Source: Artemisia argyi (taxonomy: Eukaryota; Streptophyta; Magnoliopsida; Asterales; Asteraceae). Taken from it: a stretch of DNA of 64,000 nt. A program made the translations under genes and the position numbers. A model generated the notes under the pieces. That model was not told the origin of the DNA. It saw only the letters and a program-made list of their open reading frames with translations, and made no database searches. The stretch covers positions 101,894,871-101,958,870 of the forward strand of contig CM060695.1 in the NCBI GenBank assembly GCA_030686995.1, written 5' to 3'. Below are positions 22,873 to 33,910 of this stretch, piece after piece; position 1 is the stretch's first letter, and each line of letters begins with the position of its first letter.

Positions 22873-24540
22873 ACCAACGATCATCCTATTGATAACATCA
22901 TAGGGAATCCCTCTCGACCTGTGTCTACTAGAAAACAACTTGCAACCGATGCCTTGTGGTGCTTCTTCGATTCCATTCTATCCAAAACCGAAGACAAAGA
23001 CTTCAAGGATGCTCTGTCAAAAGAATGCTGGATCACAGCAATGCAAGAAGAAATCCATGAGTTTGATCGACTTGATGTATGGGAATTGGTTCCACCTTCA
23101 GAATGCGCAATGATCATTGCTCTTAAGTGGATCTTAAAGTAAAACTTGATGAGCATGGTCATGTGTTGAAAAACAAGGCACGGCTAGTTGCAAAAGGATA
23201 CAGTCAACAAGAGGGAATTGACTTTGAAGAATCATTTGCTCCTGTTGCTCGTATCGAGACCATTAGAATTTTCCTCGCCAATGCTGCTAGCAGTAACATG
23301 ATTTTTTACCAAATGGACGTTAAGACCGCTTTCCTAAATGAAGATTTGAAAGAAGTAGTCTATGTTACTCAGCCTGATAGTTTCGTGGACCCTGTAAGGC
23401 CAAATCATGTGTATCGTTTGAAGAAAGCTCTGTATGGCCTAAAACAAGCACCCAGAGCTTGGTACGACACTTTGTCCAAGTTTCTTTTAGCAAACCGATT
23501 CACCAAGGGTTTCCTTGATCCTACCTTGTTCACTAGGAAGACAGAAACAAACTGCTCCAGGTTCAAATTTATGTAGATGATATCATCTTTGAATCATCTG
23601 ACTCTAATGAATGTGATCAATTTGCAAAGGAAATGAGCTCCAAGTTTCAAATGTCAATGATTGGACAAATGTCATTCTTCTTGGGGTTACAAATCTCACA
23701 AAATCCAAGCGGCATCTTCATTAATCAAGCCAAATATGCTAACGACATTCTAAAGAAATTTGGTTTTGATTCATGTAACTCAGTTGACACTCCAATGATT
23801 GAAAGATCCAAACTTGATGACGACTGAGCAGGCTTACCTATTGATCAAACCAAATACAGAAGCATGATTGGATCTCTCATGTATCTCACTGCGAGCAGGC
23901 CAGACCTTCTATTTGTCGTTTGTATGTGTGCTTGTATGTGTGCTCGGTATCAATCCAAGCCTACCAAAACGCACTTAGAGGCAGTCAAGAGAATATTCAG
24001 GTATCTTCAAGGGACTATTCACATGGGTCTCTGGTACCCTAAAGACAATGAAATGGCGCTCACAACTTACTCAGATGCTGACCATGCGGGGTGTAGATAT
24101 ACTCGAAGAAGTACGTCAGGAGGTGCTCAATTTCTGGGTGAGAAACTTGTGAGCTGGTCATCTAAAAAGCAAATGTGCACATCGATATCATCCACAGAGG
24201 CTGAGTACATTGCCATGTCGTTGTGCTGTACTCAAATCTTGTGGATGAGATCTCAACTATTAGATTATGGGTTTGACTTCAACAAAATCCCAATGTATTG
24301 TGATAACAAAAGTGCCATTGTTTTGTGCTTCAACAATGTCTAGCATTCCAGTTCCAAGCATATCGACATCCGTCATCACTTCATCAGGGAACAAGTAAAG
24401 AAAGGGGTGGTGGAACTCTACTTCATGAGGACAGAGTTTCAACTGGCTGATATCATCACAAAGGCTCTTTCTCGAGAAAGGTTCTAGTTTATTCTTCCAC
24501 GTCTTAGGATGAAGAGCCTCACGCCAGAATCTCTAAAGTG
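22873..24540 (+). pseudogene. Element E reverse transcriptase and RNase H
   Basis: RT pieces: 22921-23142, 23127-23576 ([44 protein letters not shown]), then a frameshift before YVDD at 23570-23581 and 23633-23827. RNase H is 23864-24343 and beyond a TAG at 24341: [21 protein letters not shown], then [14 protein letters not shown] and LADIITKAL to about 24480. All catalytic acidic residues can be seen, but at least four stops or shifts break the frame. Integrase before RT confirms Copia order. Remaining sequence to 24855 is E 3' non-coding DNA. Confidence 0.9.
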
Positions 24541-24855
24541 TCTTCAGGAAGAAAATGAGGAGTGAAGGATTGCTTTCACATATCCTTTGTACATATCTTA
24601 ATACAAAAAGAAAATAGAAAAATATAAAACCTATAAAAACCATAAAAATCTGAAAAATCATAAAAATTCCAAAAATATTCTTCTTACGACATGTCTCTTG
24701 TGTAATCAATATTATGTACATTTCTAGAAATGTCGTTCAATAATGACACGGAAACATACATATGCTTGAGTAAGAGACTTTCTCTAAATTTCAAATAATT
24801 CATTTCTAAAACATGTCGTTTCTCAAAACAATCTCTCAAAATGGCTTGCTATTGT

Positions 24856-25345
24856 TGATCCCAGTTGAGCAAACGATCTTATATAGAAGTTGACTTGAAT
24901 TTAACACTTAAGCTAAAATGCGGAATATAAAAGCTTAACTTAAGAAGAACAATTTACTATCAACACTTCAATATATTATTAATACGAGCACTCGACAATG
25001 CTAGGGTTTTACAACCTTGAAGTGTAAACGAAACTAAACCAATACGTACACAAAACTAACCCTAGGATCTTCCTTTTATAGGCCAAGGAGTCCTACTAGG
25101 TTTACAATATCTTTCTATGCAAGATAAGAATATTCTAGATACATACGATATACACTCAATCTATTCCATACTTATCTAATACGTATACATGCATATCCTT
25201 TCAGCAGTAGATTCCACTAGCAGTATTCTTCAATAGCAGCACTTTCAATGTCAGCAGCAGAATCATTATCCTTAGCAGCACTCTCACCTTAGCAGCAGTT
25301 TTACCAAGCAGTTCTTTAACTTAGCAGCATACTTCAAACCCAACA
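24856..25345 (-). repeat. 3' LTR of Copia element F
   Basis: 490 bp, minus strand from TGTTGGGTTTGAAG (25345) to GGGATCA (24856), preceded by the PPT TTTAGGGGAGGA (about 25358-25347). The U3 part carries many AGCAGCAG-type words (25200-25335 on the plus strand). TATA-like CCTATAAAAGG is at about 25082-25072. Confidence 0.88.
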
Positions 25346-25569
25346 ATCCTCCCCTAAACTTAAGATTTATTTCTAAATCATTAAGTTTCTTCAAAACTCA
25401 GATAAACACCAGGAGGATGCTTCCAAACACTTATATCTTCAAATTTCTTTGAAAGCTTCTTCAAACAGTTGAATTAAAAATCTTTTCATACTTCTGTATC
25501 AATGTATCAGCTTGATTATCTGACACAGGCTGTTTTGGACACTTGAGAAATCCAGGTCTCAACATCTGT

Positions 25570-28500
25570 CTAAGTACCCCCAGAGCACTTATTTAGACTA
25601 GGATAGGCTTTCTTTACCAACAAAAACAATGAATCTGAGTCGGCCCTCAATTCATGAATTCCACAAGATTGATACAGAAACCATTTATGTACCTTGCAGC
25701 ATATAATGTCATTCCATTCTTTATCACCAGGCACAGGATCAAACATATTCTTCAAGAAGCGATACAGTACATTTTCAAATGTAAGATTTAGATCAAGAAC
25801 AGTATCTATCTTCTTTCCATCATATTTTTCTTTGAATAATCCCCATATGGCAATAGTATCATCTCTATCCATCTTATTAAAAATCTGTGAAATTTCCTTA
25901 AAACTTTGAACTTCATAATTTGATCTCACAAAATCCCAATATCCTGCACTTCCATCTCTTATCTTGAAAGTATATGAGATGATAGGATATTTTTCAGCCA
26001 AAGGCTTTTCGAATTCTTCTATCACAACTAAAGTTTTTCTTGTTCTTTTTCAACTTTTTCTTCTTTGTCCATCTCACTACTGCTTTCTCTAGAAATCTTT
26101 TGCTTCTTCCTAGAAAAAGTTTTATGACCAATACTTTTTCTTTTCACCTTTTGACTAGGAGTAACTTCTGCTTCTGTCACATGTACATGCTCTGCCTCAA
26201 CAACTCTATCAGGTACCAACTTTTTATTCATTTGAGCAATATGTTCTAAGTCTTCAGCACAACCCATAGGATAGAAGGTATCCATTTCTTTCTTAGCTTG
26301 TTGATACAAGTTAAAAACCTCTTGATCAGACTTGGGCTTTAACTGTACCAATTTCCATCCCTTCATATTCGTCAGGTATCTTTCTTGCTCTCTTCTTTGT
26401 TGCAATGGTGTTGGACCCCTAAGAATCTTTTTCTTCTTCTAGCAGCAGCATCTTCTTTCTCTTTCTTTGCTGTGAACTCTCTTATCCAAGCTTGAACATC
26501 AAAAGTTGAAGTTTCTTGTTCTTCAATCTTAACCATCTTGGAGAGTTCTATATCAGCATCTATTCTTATCTTTTCCTCAACCCACTCCTCATACCTCATC
26601 AAATCTTCAGTTTCCTTTTCAACCCTTTCCTTTTTCCTCCTGAATCAACTGTTGTTCTTCTTGATCAATCAATTCTTGTTCTTTCATTGCAACAATTGAA
26701 TCATGTTCTATTTGTAATTCCTTGGGCCAAAAATGAAAAGGTATCTGAGAGTAATCAATCCCTTTATGCAGTATTTTTGGTTCTTCTACCAGCTTGCCCT
26801 TCCCTTTATCAGTAGAAGATGATGAAACAATCTTCTTTTGTTGAGCAGTAGGTTCTCTGATTACTACTCCTTTTTGAGGTATTCTTGGTGTAGATGATGT
26901 GATTGTGGTTGTTGGTTGTTGTGGTAGTGATTGAATTAGTTGTGATGTATGTTGTGAAGATGATTCTGATGGAACCTCTGTTGTCTTTTTACTCAACAAC
27001 ATATCCTCGGTAGTAGCATTGTCACTAGACCCAACAGCAGAGTCTTGTGCTTCAATAGAATTGACCTTTTCACTAGCAGCAGGATCAGCAAAATCCTTAG
27101 CAGTAGAGTCTTGAGCAGCAGCAGAGTCATCAATCCTATTAGTAATAGCAGCATCATTAAGTTCTTTGGCCACAGAATCACCCAAAGTCATCAATGCTTC
27201 ACCCATCAACCCTGTTGCCCTCACTAATTGCTCAGGCTCCAAAGTTTTAAGTTTTTCCACCACTTTTCTTGAGTAGCAACCACTTCTTCCATTACAACCT
27301 CATTCCCTGATTTGTCAGTAATCACAAAATTATCCACTTCCTGAGGACTTTCTACCTCCATATCAGCAACTTCTGGAACCTCCCTTGAAACTATTCCAGC
27401 ATCCATATCTTGAGCACTGTCAACTTTCATCAAATTTGCCTCCCCTGAACCCATTTCTTTATTCTGTTCTTCATTCCTCCCCTGTTTGGAAGCATCCTCT
27501 TCCAAATGAATAGAGTGTTCAGGTGAACTTACAGCTTGAGAAGTGCCCACTTTCTTCAATCTTTTTAAGGAGGTTGAAGATCTTGATTTCCTTAAGTTCT
27601 TGATATGTTTTTGCAATTTGGTAATGAGTTTGGCTTGACCATCAACAACAATAGAAAGACCAAGAACTTTATCCTCCAATGTATTACACTTCAACTCTAA
27701 ATTGGTACAAGTAACCGTCAATTCCTTAATGAGTTTCATACTAGTCTCATCACTTCGACCTGTGTAACCTGGTCCGAGAGGTGAATCATTGACATTGTCA
27801 TCATGTACAAGATTTTCCATCAATTCATTTGTCTCTGTCCTGTCCTCATCACTCCGACCTGTGTGACCTGGTCCAAGAGGTGAATCTTTGGACATAAACT
27901 TAGTATCAAACCTAGTTTGATCATCTGAGCCCCCTATATTTTCCATTTGGCTAGGGTTACCATCATTGGAATTAGATTCATCAGAATCATTTTCTCTAGA
28001 TGTTGCCTTGGTTTGGGTCTTAATGATGTTATCACTGTCCTGCTCTGCTGCTAAGCTAGAAGCAGTAGTGACAGCCCTTGCCAACATGTCCCCTTCATCA
28101 CCTAGGACAACCTCATCTGGTACAGCCATACTAACACTATCCTGAGGTAGATCAGTGTTCTTAATGGTTTTCCTACGGGTATAGTGTATTTTGGGTTGTG
28201 TAGCAGATGCAGAAAAATTCGGTGTGTGATGGGAATCAGTGGGATTTCCTGATTCTTCACCCTGAATATTTTGCACAAATTGCACCATATAAGGTGTAAG
28301 AGCTGTATGTATGCCTGAAAAACCTTTTCAATGTTTAATCAAGAAAGTAAACATTTTGGAAACCAATTTAGGAGCATCATAAGTAGCAGTATGTGATCTG
28401 AAATTAGTAAGTTGGTTTTCTATAAAGAGCTGGATAAATCTTGGATAAATCAAATAAGAACCAGACTCTTTAAAACTTTTTACAATCCCCTCCAAAATCA

Positions 28501-29029
28501 TATTAGAAAAATTAAATGGATGTCCTTTGCTTAGGCATAACATAGCAGAAGCAATAGTAGCACTAAACTCATGCCACCCAGAAGTTTTAGGACTCAAACA
28601 ATGAAGGAGATTGTGAACCAAAATTTTTTATTGAGGACAGAGGAGAGCTTTTTGAAATTTTAAATTTGTATGTCTTCCCTCATATCCCAAATCATTTAAA
28701 CCCTGAAAAATAGCAGAATTTGCAACACATGTGGTCTCTGTTTCATCATCTAAGAGAAGAGTTTCCCTTATAGAAGATTCAGTTACACGAACTTGTTGAC
28801 CATCTACTATAGCACTAACATATTTTTGCCCATTCCTAGTTTTAGCTTTAGCAGTAAGCCAAAACTGTTTGATGTAGGAAACAAATATTGTAGGATTCAC
28901 AGTTAATGCATACCTAAGAGAAGTAGCATTCAAGAATTTTACCATATCTGTGAAACCTTTAGGAACCAACTCTTCATCCAAAATAGCAACATTATTGTGA
29001 TGCTCTGCCAAGGTACATGTACAATCCAT
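25570..29029 (-). pseudogene. Element F extra sense ORF downstream of RNase H
   Basis: About 3.4 kb, roughly 1150 codons, between RNase H and the 3' LTR, in the orientation of gag-pol. The N-terminal globular domain (29029 to about 28330) has NPTIFVSYIKQFWLTAKAK, a TAA at 28625 in place of a Trp codon, then SGWHEFSATIASAMLCLSKG and YPRFIQLFIENQL. A low-complexity/coiled-coil middle (28288-26370) follows, with a duplicated DSPLGPG.TGRSDE block and KGKGKLVEEP. The C-terminal domain (26025-25570) has MDRDDTIAIWGLFKEK and YQSCGIHEL. Further frameshifts occur. I recall close relatives as unannotated Asteraceae repeat proteins. Its position resembles that of Sirevirus env-like ORFs, but I see no signal peptide or membrane segment. 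Confidence 0.75.
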
Positions 29030-29346
29030 GAACTAGGGTCTTGAGAAATTGGGGATAATTGACTTTGAGAGTAATGAAGTGTTAGGGTTTGAGAGAACTT
29101 CAATTTGGAGCGTGTAAAAACCAATTGCGAATGTTAATTAGGTTTTAAACTGATTTGGAGAAGTTACACATTCCACCCTCACACTTACAACCGTAGCAGC
29201 ACAACCATATCATCCACAACACTAGCAGCAGAATGAAACAACTAGCAGCGGAGTGATTTTAGCCAGCAGCAGAGTTGACTAATCAAACTTGGTCAAAAAG
29301 TCAAAGAATCCTCAACAATAAATGCACTTGATACGCCGTGATCCCT

Positions 29347-29353
29347 ATAAAAA
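29347..29353 (+). promoter_or_regulatory. TATA box for the antisense ORF in F
   Basis: CTATAAAAAC on the plus strand lies about 90 bp upstream of the ATG at 29439. The 410-bp gap between the two divergent ORFs (29030-29438) is AT-rich with scattered AGCAGCAG words and no other gene. Confidence 0.45.
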
Positions 29354-29438
29354 CAGACTAAATCTTTCCCTAATTCAACATAATCAAACCTTAATCGCAA
29401 TCAAAAATGCCAATCACCCAAATCAAATCTCAAGAACA

Positions 29439-29915
29439 ATGAAATCCAATCCAGAAATAATCAACATATCTTCGGATTCATCTTCTGATAATGAAGTGCC
29501 ACTCCCAACATATGTATCACCATTCCATCCTCCCCACAACGGATGTAGGACAAAGGAACAAGCCCGCAAGAGAAAACACATCCTCCCTGTGTTCAAAGAT
29601 CTATTAAACTTGAATCAGACCCCAAGCACATCCAGGGTTAAAGAGGTGATGTCCCCTAAATATCCAACGTCTTCAGAATCATCAGAAGACCCAACTTGGA
29701 TCCCTAACAGACCTCCATATCCAATGGAACTTGTTTCCCCCTTCATTTATACTTCTTCTAATGAGGATGAGCCTCAAAACAATCCACCTTCCAATCCAGA
29801 AAGACCACAATCTTCAAGGCCAAGACCCAAGCTATCATCCAGGACAAGAAAGGCAAACCCTTCTCTTCCAAAGGAGAGAAAAGTTGTGCTTGGGCTTCCA
29901 TGCCCTAGACAGTGA
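29439..29915 (+). CDS. Antisense ORF inside element F, 158 aa, unknown
   Basis: An uninterrupted frame opposite to the F genes, between RNase H and the extra sense ORF. An in-frame ATG exists at 29322, but the TATA box at 29347 lies after it, so I chose 29439. The protein starts MKSNPEIINISSDSSS and is Ser/Pro-rich with basic stretches (KEQARKRKH, SSRTRKANPSLPKERK), so likely disordered. No known domain or transmembrane segment is recognised. A short upstream ORF of 11 codons (29407-29442) ends with a TGA overlapping the main ATG as ATGA. It stays open while the surrounding F genes are broken. It could be a captured host gene or a chance antisense frame. Confidence 0.45.
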   Translation: MKSNPEIINISSDSSSDNEVPLPTYVSPFHPPHNGCRTKEQARKRKHILPVFKDLLNLNQTPSTSRVKEVMSPKYPTSSESSEDPTWIPNRPPYPMELVSPFIYTSSNEDEPQNNPPSNPERPQSSRPRPKLSSRTRKANPSLPKERKVVLGLPCPRQ

Positions 29916-30271
29916 TGTATTAGGTTGTAGTCTCTTGATTTCATCTTGTCATGTAGTAGTCTTTTGTTTTGCTTGATGTGATATGTGAATGTACCCTTAG
30001 CTGTTGTACTCTTTTGGTGATTATTAATGATGAATGCTCAATTTCTGTTTTAAATACTTGCAAATCATCAATCATCATCATTTATAGCTTTTGCCTGCAA
30101 AATGTTAGTCCAAACACCACAAAGCATACAACCATATGTACTAGCAATAGAGTTAAACAGCAGCAGTGTACATCCAACATAACTATATGCTTCTTGAGAA
30201 GCAGCAGAAACAGAGTAACAAACAGCACAGTACCTCTACACACTTTACAAAAACAAAAAGAGATAAGATTT

Positions 30272-31540
30272 TCAAAGATTTATCTTACCAATATTTGCAA
30301 TTAGAAATTGAAACCTCCCCACATCAAAGTGTTTAGTGAGAAGATCAGCAACATTGTTATCAGTATGAATTTTAACAATTTGAATTAACTTCTTTTCATA
30401 GCAATCCCTTCTGAAATGATGTCTTATCTCAATATGTTTTGTTTTAGAATGAAAAACAACATTTTTAATTATGCAAAGTGTGCTGTTGTTATCAATATGA
30501 ATTTTGGTGTTCATGAAATTGTACCCATAATCCAGTAGTTGATTTTACATCTAAAGCACTTGTCCACAGCAACTTGAAGTAGCCACATACTCAGCTTCAG
30601 TTGTAGAATTTGCAACCACTGTCTGTTTCTTGCATTGCCATGACACCAATCTATTTCCTAGAAATTGACAACCTTCAGTTGTAGACTTTCTATCCAAGCA
30701 AGCACCAGCATAGTCACTGTCTGAATAGGCCACCAAATCAAAAGGTGAATCCTTAGGATACCATAGGCCCAATTTGGGTTGATGCCTTAGATACCTAAAA
30801 ATCCTCTTCACTGCATTGAGATGTGATTCTTTGGGACATACTTGGAATCTTGCACAGGCACATACAGCAAACATAATATCAGGCCTTGATGCTGTAAGGT
30901 ACATTAATGAACCAATCATAGATCTGTACAAGTGAACATCTACTTCTTTTCCATTTTCATCCTTCAACAAAGGTTTGTTGGTATCCATGGCTGTCTTAGC
31001 AGGCTTAGCATCTTCAAATCCAAACTTCTTCAAAATATCATTGACATACTTATCCTGACTAATAAATATGTCATCTGTCTTTTGTACAACTTGTAAACCC
31101 AAGAAGAAGTTGAGTTCTCCCATTGAACTCATAGCAAACTTATCCTTCATAAGCTTCTCAAAATCAACACACATAGCTCTGTTTGTAGAACCAAAGATGA
31201 TGTCATCTACATAGATTTGAACCAGCAAAATATCATCTTTTTGTCTTTTGAGAAACAAAGTCTTGTCAATTTTTCCTCTACTAAACCCAGAATCTAACAA
31301 ATATGTTGACAAGGTATCATACCAAGCTCTAGGAGCTTGATGTAAACCATACATTGCTCTATTCACCTTGTAAACTTTGTCAGGATAATCAGGGTCTTCA
31401 AAACCAGGTGGTTGAGACACATAAACTTCTTCTGTAATGGTCCCATATAGAAAAGCACTCTTTACATCCATCTGATACACTACAAAATCTTTGTATGAAG
31501 CATAAGCCATGAATAGTCTAATAGCTTCTATTCTTGCCAC
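30272..31540 (-). pseudogene. Element F reverse transcriptase and RNase H
   Basis: The RT frame 31540-30551 is open for 329 codons: [31 protein letters not shown] at 31213-31202, [29 protein letters not shown]. RNase H starts YSDSDYAG, then TTEAEY, then a stop just after SSCCGQVL. RNase H continues in 30514-30272 with HIDNNSTLCI and TKHIEIRHHF to the end ...DLLTKHF. The N-terminal part of RT (before 31540) is broken. RT catalytic residues are intact, so this is one of the better preserved enzymes in the window. Confidence 0.9.
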
Positions 31541-33895
31541 TGGTGCAATACTTCATCATAGTCAAGGCCCTCATGTTGTGTGTATCCTTGTGCTACTAAT
31601 CTTGCTTTATTTCTGATGACTATCCCCCTTTCATCTCTTTTACATCTGAAAACCCATTTAGTGTCAATCACTCTTTTTCCATTTGGTAGATCAACCAAAG
31701 TTCATATTTCTTGTAGTTTGAATTGCAGAAGCTCATCTTGCATTGCTTCTACCCAACTTGCTTCTTATATGGCTTTTTACGTGTTTTTGGGTTCAATTTG
31801 AGACAGAAAACAGGCAAACAAGCAATTTTGTAGATCTTTGTGACTGTTTCTTTGATGCAGAGATCTTGTAAAGAAACTTTGATGTTGAAGATCTTTGAGC
31901 TATTTAGTCATTTTTCTTGTTTGTACAGATGATGTTGGATCACTGAGAATTTGTTCTTTTGGATGATCCTTGTGAACTCTTGTAGTAGTAGTGGGGCTAA
32001 CAGGAATGTTCACTTCCCAATTAGTAAAATCTGCATCAGCTCCAAATAGCTTACCATCAAGAGCTTCATCATCTGTGTCATCATAAATATTCTCTAGAGG
32101 AGGCATATTTGGATCATCGGGATAGTTTGGATCATCAAAAGATCTACCCTGAGTGTCCAATGAAGGAAACTTTGATGTAGAAGCAGAGTTAATAGGCTTG
32201 GCAGCAGAATTGATTGAAGTAGTAGTTGCTTGTTTTGGTCTAGCAGTAGAGTCTTCTGAGTCAGCAGTAGAGTCTTCTAGCCTTGTAGGAAAGACATCAA
32301 CCACCACTTTTGGAGCTTCAATGGATATCTTTTCTGCATCAATAGGAATTTCAATATCTGCTTCAGCTTCCTTAGGTTTCTCTTGAGTAACAACATCTTC
32401 TTGTATATCTTGATCTTTCTGTAAGGGTAAGAAAGTTGGACCAACCTTCAGTTTCTCAATCAAAACAATGTCTTCTTGTGGTTTGTTAGTGTCAACACTA
32501 GCAATAACTAGTACATAATTCATTGTTTTGGTAAGAATATCAACATTAAACATCCATTCAGGTCCTTTTCCTTCAAAATTAGATGTGTTCTCACTAAACT
32601 TGATATGCAAATTCTCCTCTACATGTTTGGTTCTCTTATTATATACCCTGAAAGCTTTACAATGTACTCAGTAACCAACCAAGTAACCTTCAACAGCTTT
32701 TTCTTCAAACTTGCCTAACTGATCCTTAGTATTCAAAATAGTGACAGGACATCCAAATGGCTTGAGAAAATCAATCAATGGTTTCTTTCCATGAAATAGC
32801 TCATATGGAGTTTTGTTGTGAGGCTTCACTACCTTACTCCTGTTTTACACAAAACATGCAGTATTTACAGCTTCAGCCCAAAAAGGTATAGGTAGTTTAG
32901 AATCAGATAACATTGTTCTTGCAGCCTCAATAAGTGTCATGTTTCTTCTCTCTGCAACACCATTCTGTTGTGGAGTTCTTGTAACACTATACTATCTTAG
33001 AATTCCTTTTCCCACACCGAATTGATTCATTACACTATTCTTGAACTCAGTACCATTGTCACATCTGATAATTTTCACTTTGTGGTTGTGCAGGTTTTCA
33101 ACTCTTGTAATGAATTCCTTAAGTATCTTTGGGGTTTCATCTTTAGTGGCTAAGAAGAATACCCATGTAAACCTGCTAAAGTCATCTGTGACAACTAGGC
33201 AATATGACTTCTTGTTCAAGCTTTTCACAAAAACAGACCCAAATAAATCCATGTGTAGTAAATGCAAGGGCTCTGTATTTGTGTTCACTGTCTTAGACTT
33301 GAATGAAACTCTGTGTTGTTTACCCTTTTGACAAGCAACATAAGTCTCATAATTTTCAAACAGCTTTGTGGGCATGCCTCTCACAAGATTTCCTTTCACC
33401 AACTTGTTCATGGTCTTGTAGTTCAGGTGCCCAAGTCTTCTATGCCATAATTTGGACTCATCAATAGTGGCTTTTGCAATCAGACAAGTTAAAGCTCTTT
33501 TGGGAACAATATTCTTAATATGGTCACTGTATATATTTTCATTTCTAGGGACCTTCAATAGCACAAATTTATCATCTGGCAACTGAAAATCAGGAGAAAG
33601 GATCATACATTCAGTGTCTGTAAAAAGAACAAAATTCCTTTTGTCGCACATTTGTGAGACACTAAAGAAACTTAAGCCCTTTCACAAGAAACACCTTCTC
33701 AAAGTCCAAATTTCCTGTTCTTAAAGTTCCTCTACCAATAATCTTTTCACCTTTTGGATCATTCCCAAAATCAACATAACCACCTTCAAAAGCCTCAAAG
33801 TCTTCAAGTTGAGACTCATCTCCTGTCATATGTCCAGAGCATCCACTATCAACTATAACCATATCTTTTAGATCATCCAGTAGATTACCCTGCAC
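31541..33895 (-). pseudogene. Element F protease and integrase
   Basis: Protease is in 33895-33662 with VDSGCSGHMTGD (D-S-G intact). A frameshift leads to 33651-32992: LWHRRLGHLN (integrase zinc His), YETYVACQKGKQH (the first Cys of the CxxC pair is replaced by Tyr), HMDLFG and RCDNGTEFKN (first two catalytic Asp). A TAG at about 32996 precedes TPQQNGVAERRN, which holds the third catalytic residue (Glu). Further stops break 32900-32640. The open frame 32610-31900 is the acidic spacer before RT, with Asp-Ser-Thr-Ala/Ser-Ala-Ala repeats encoded by the AGCAGCAG-type motif. Confidence 0.87.
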
Positions 33896-33910
33896 ATGAA
33901 AGTAGAGAAA

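Noticed and set aside
25570..29029. Envelope gene in element F
   Set aside because: The position fits but I see no signal peptide, hydrophobic transmembrane segment or cysteine pattern; only an ORF of unknown role is claimed.
29322..29438. Longer start for the antisense ORF at 29322
   Set aside because: The TATA box at 29347 lies downstream of this ATG, so the mRNA would not include it.
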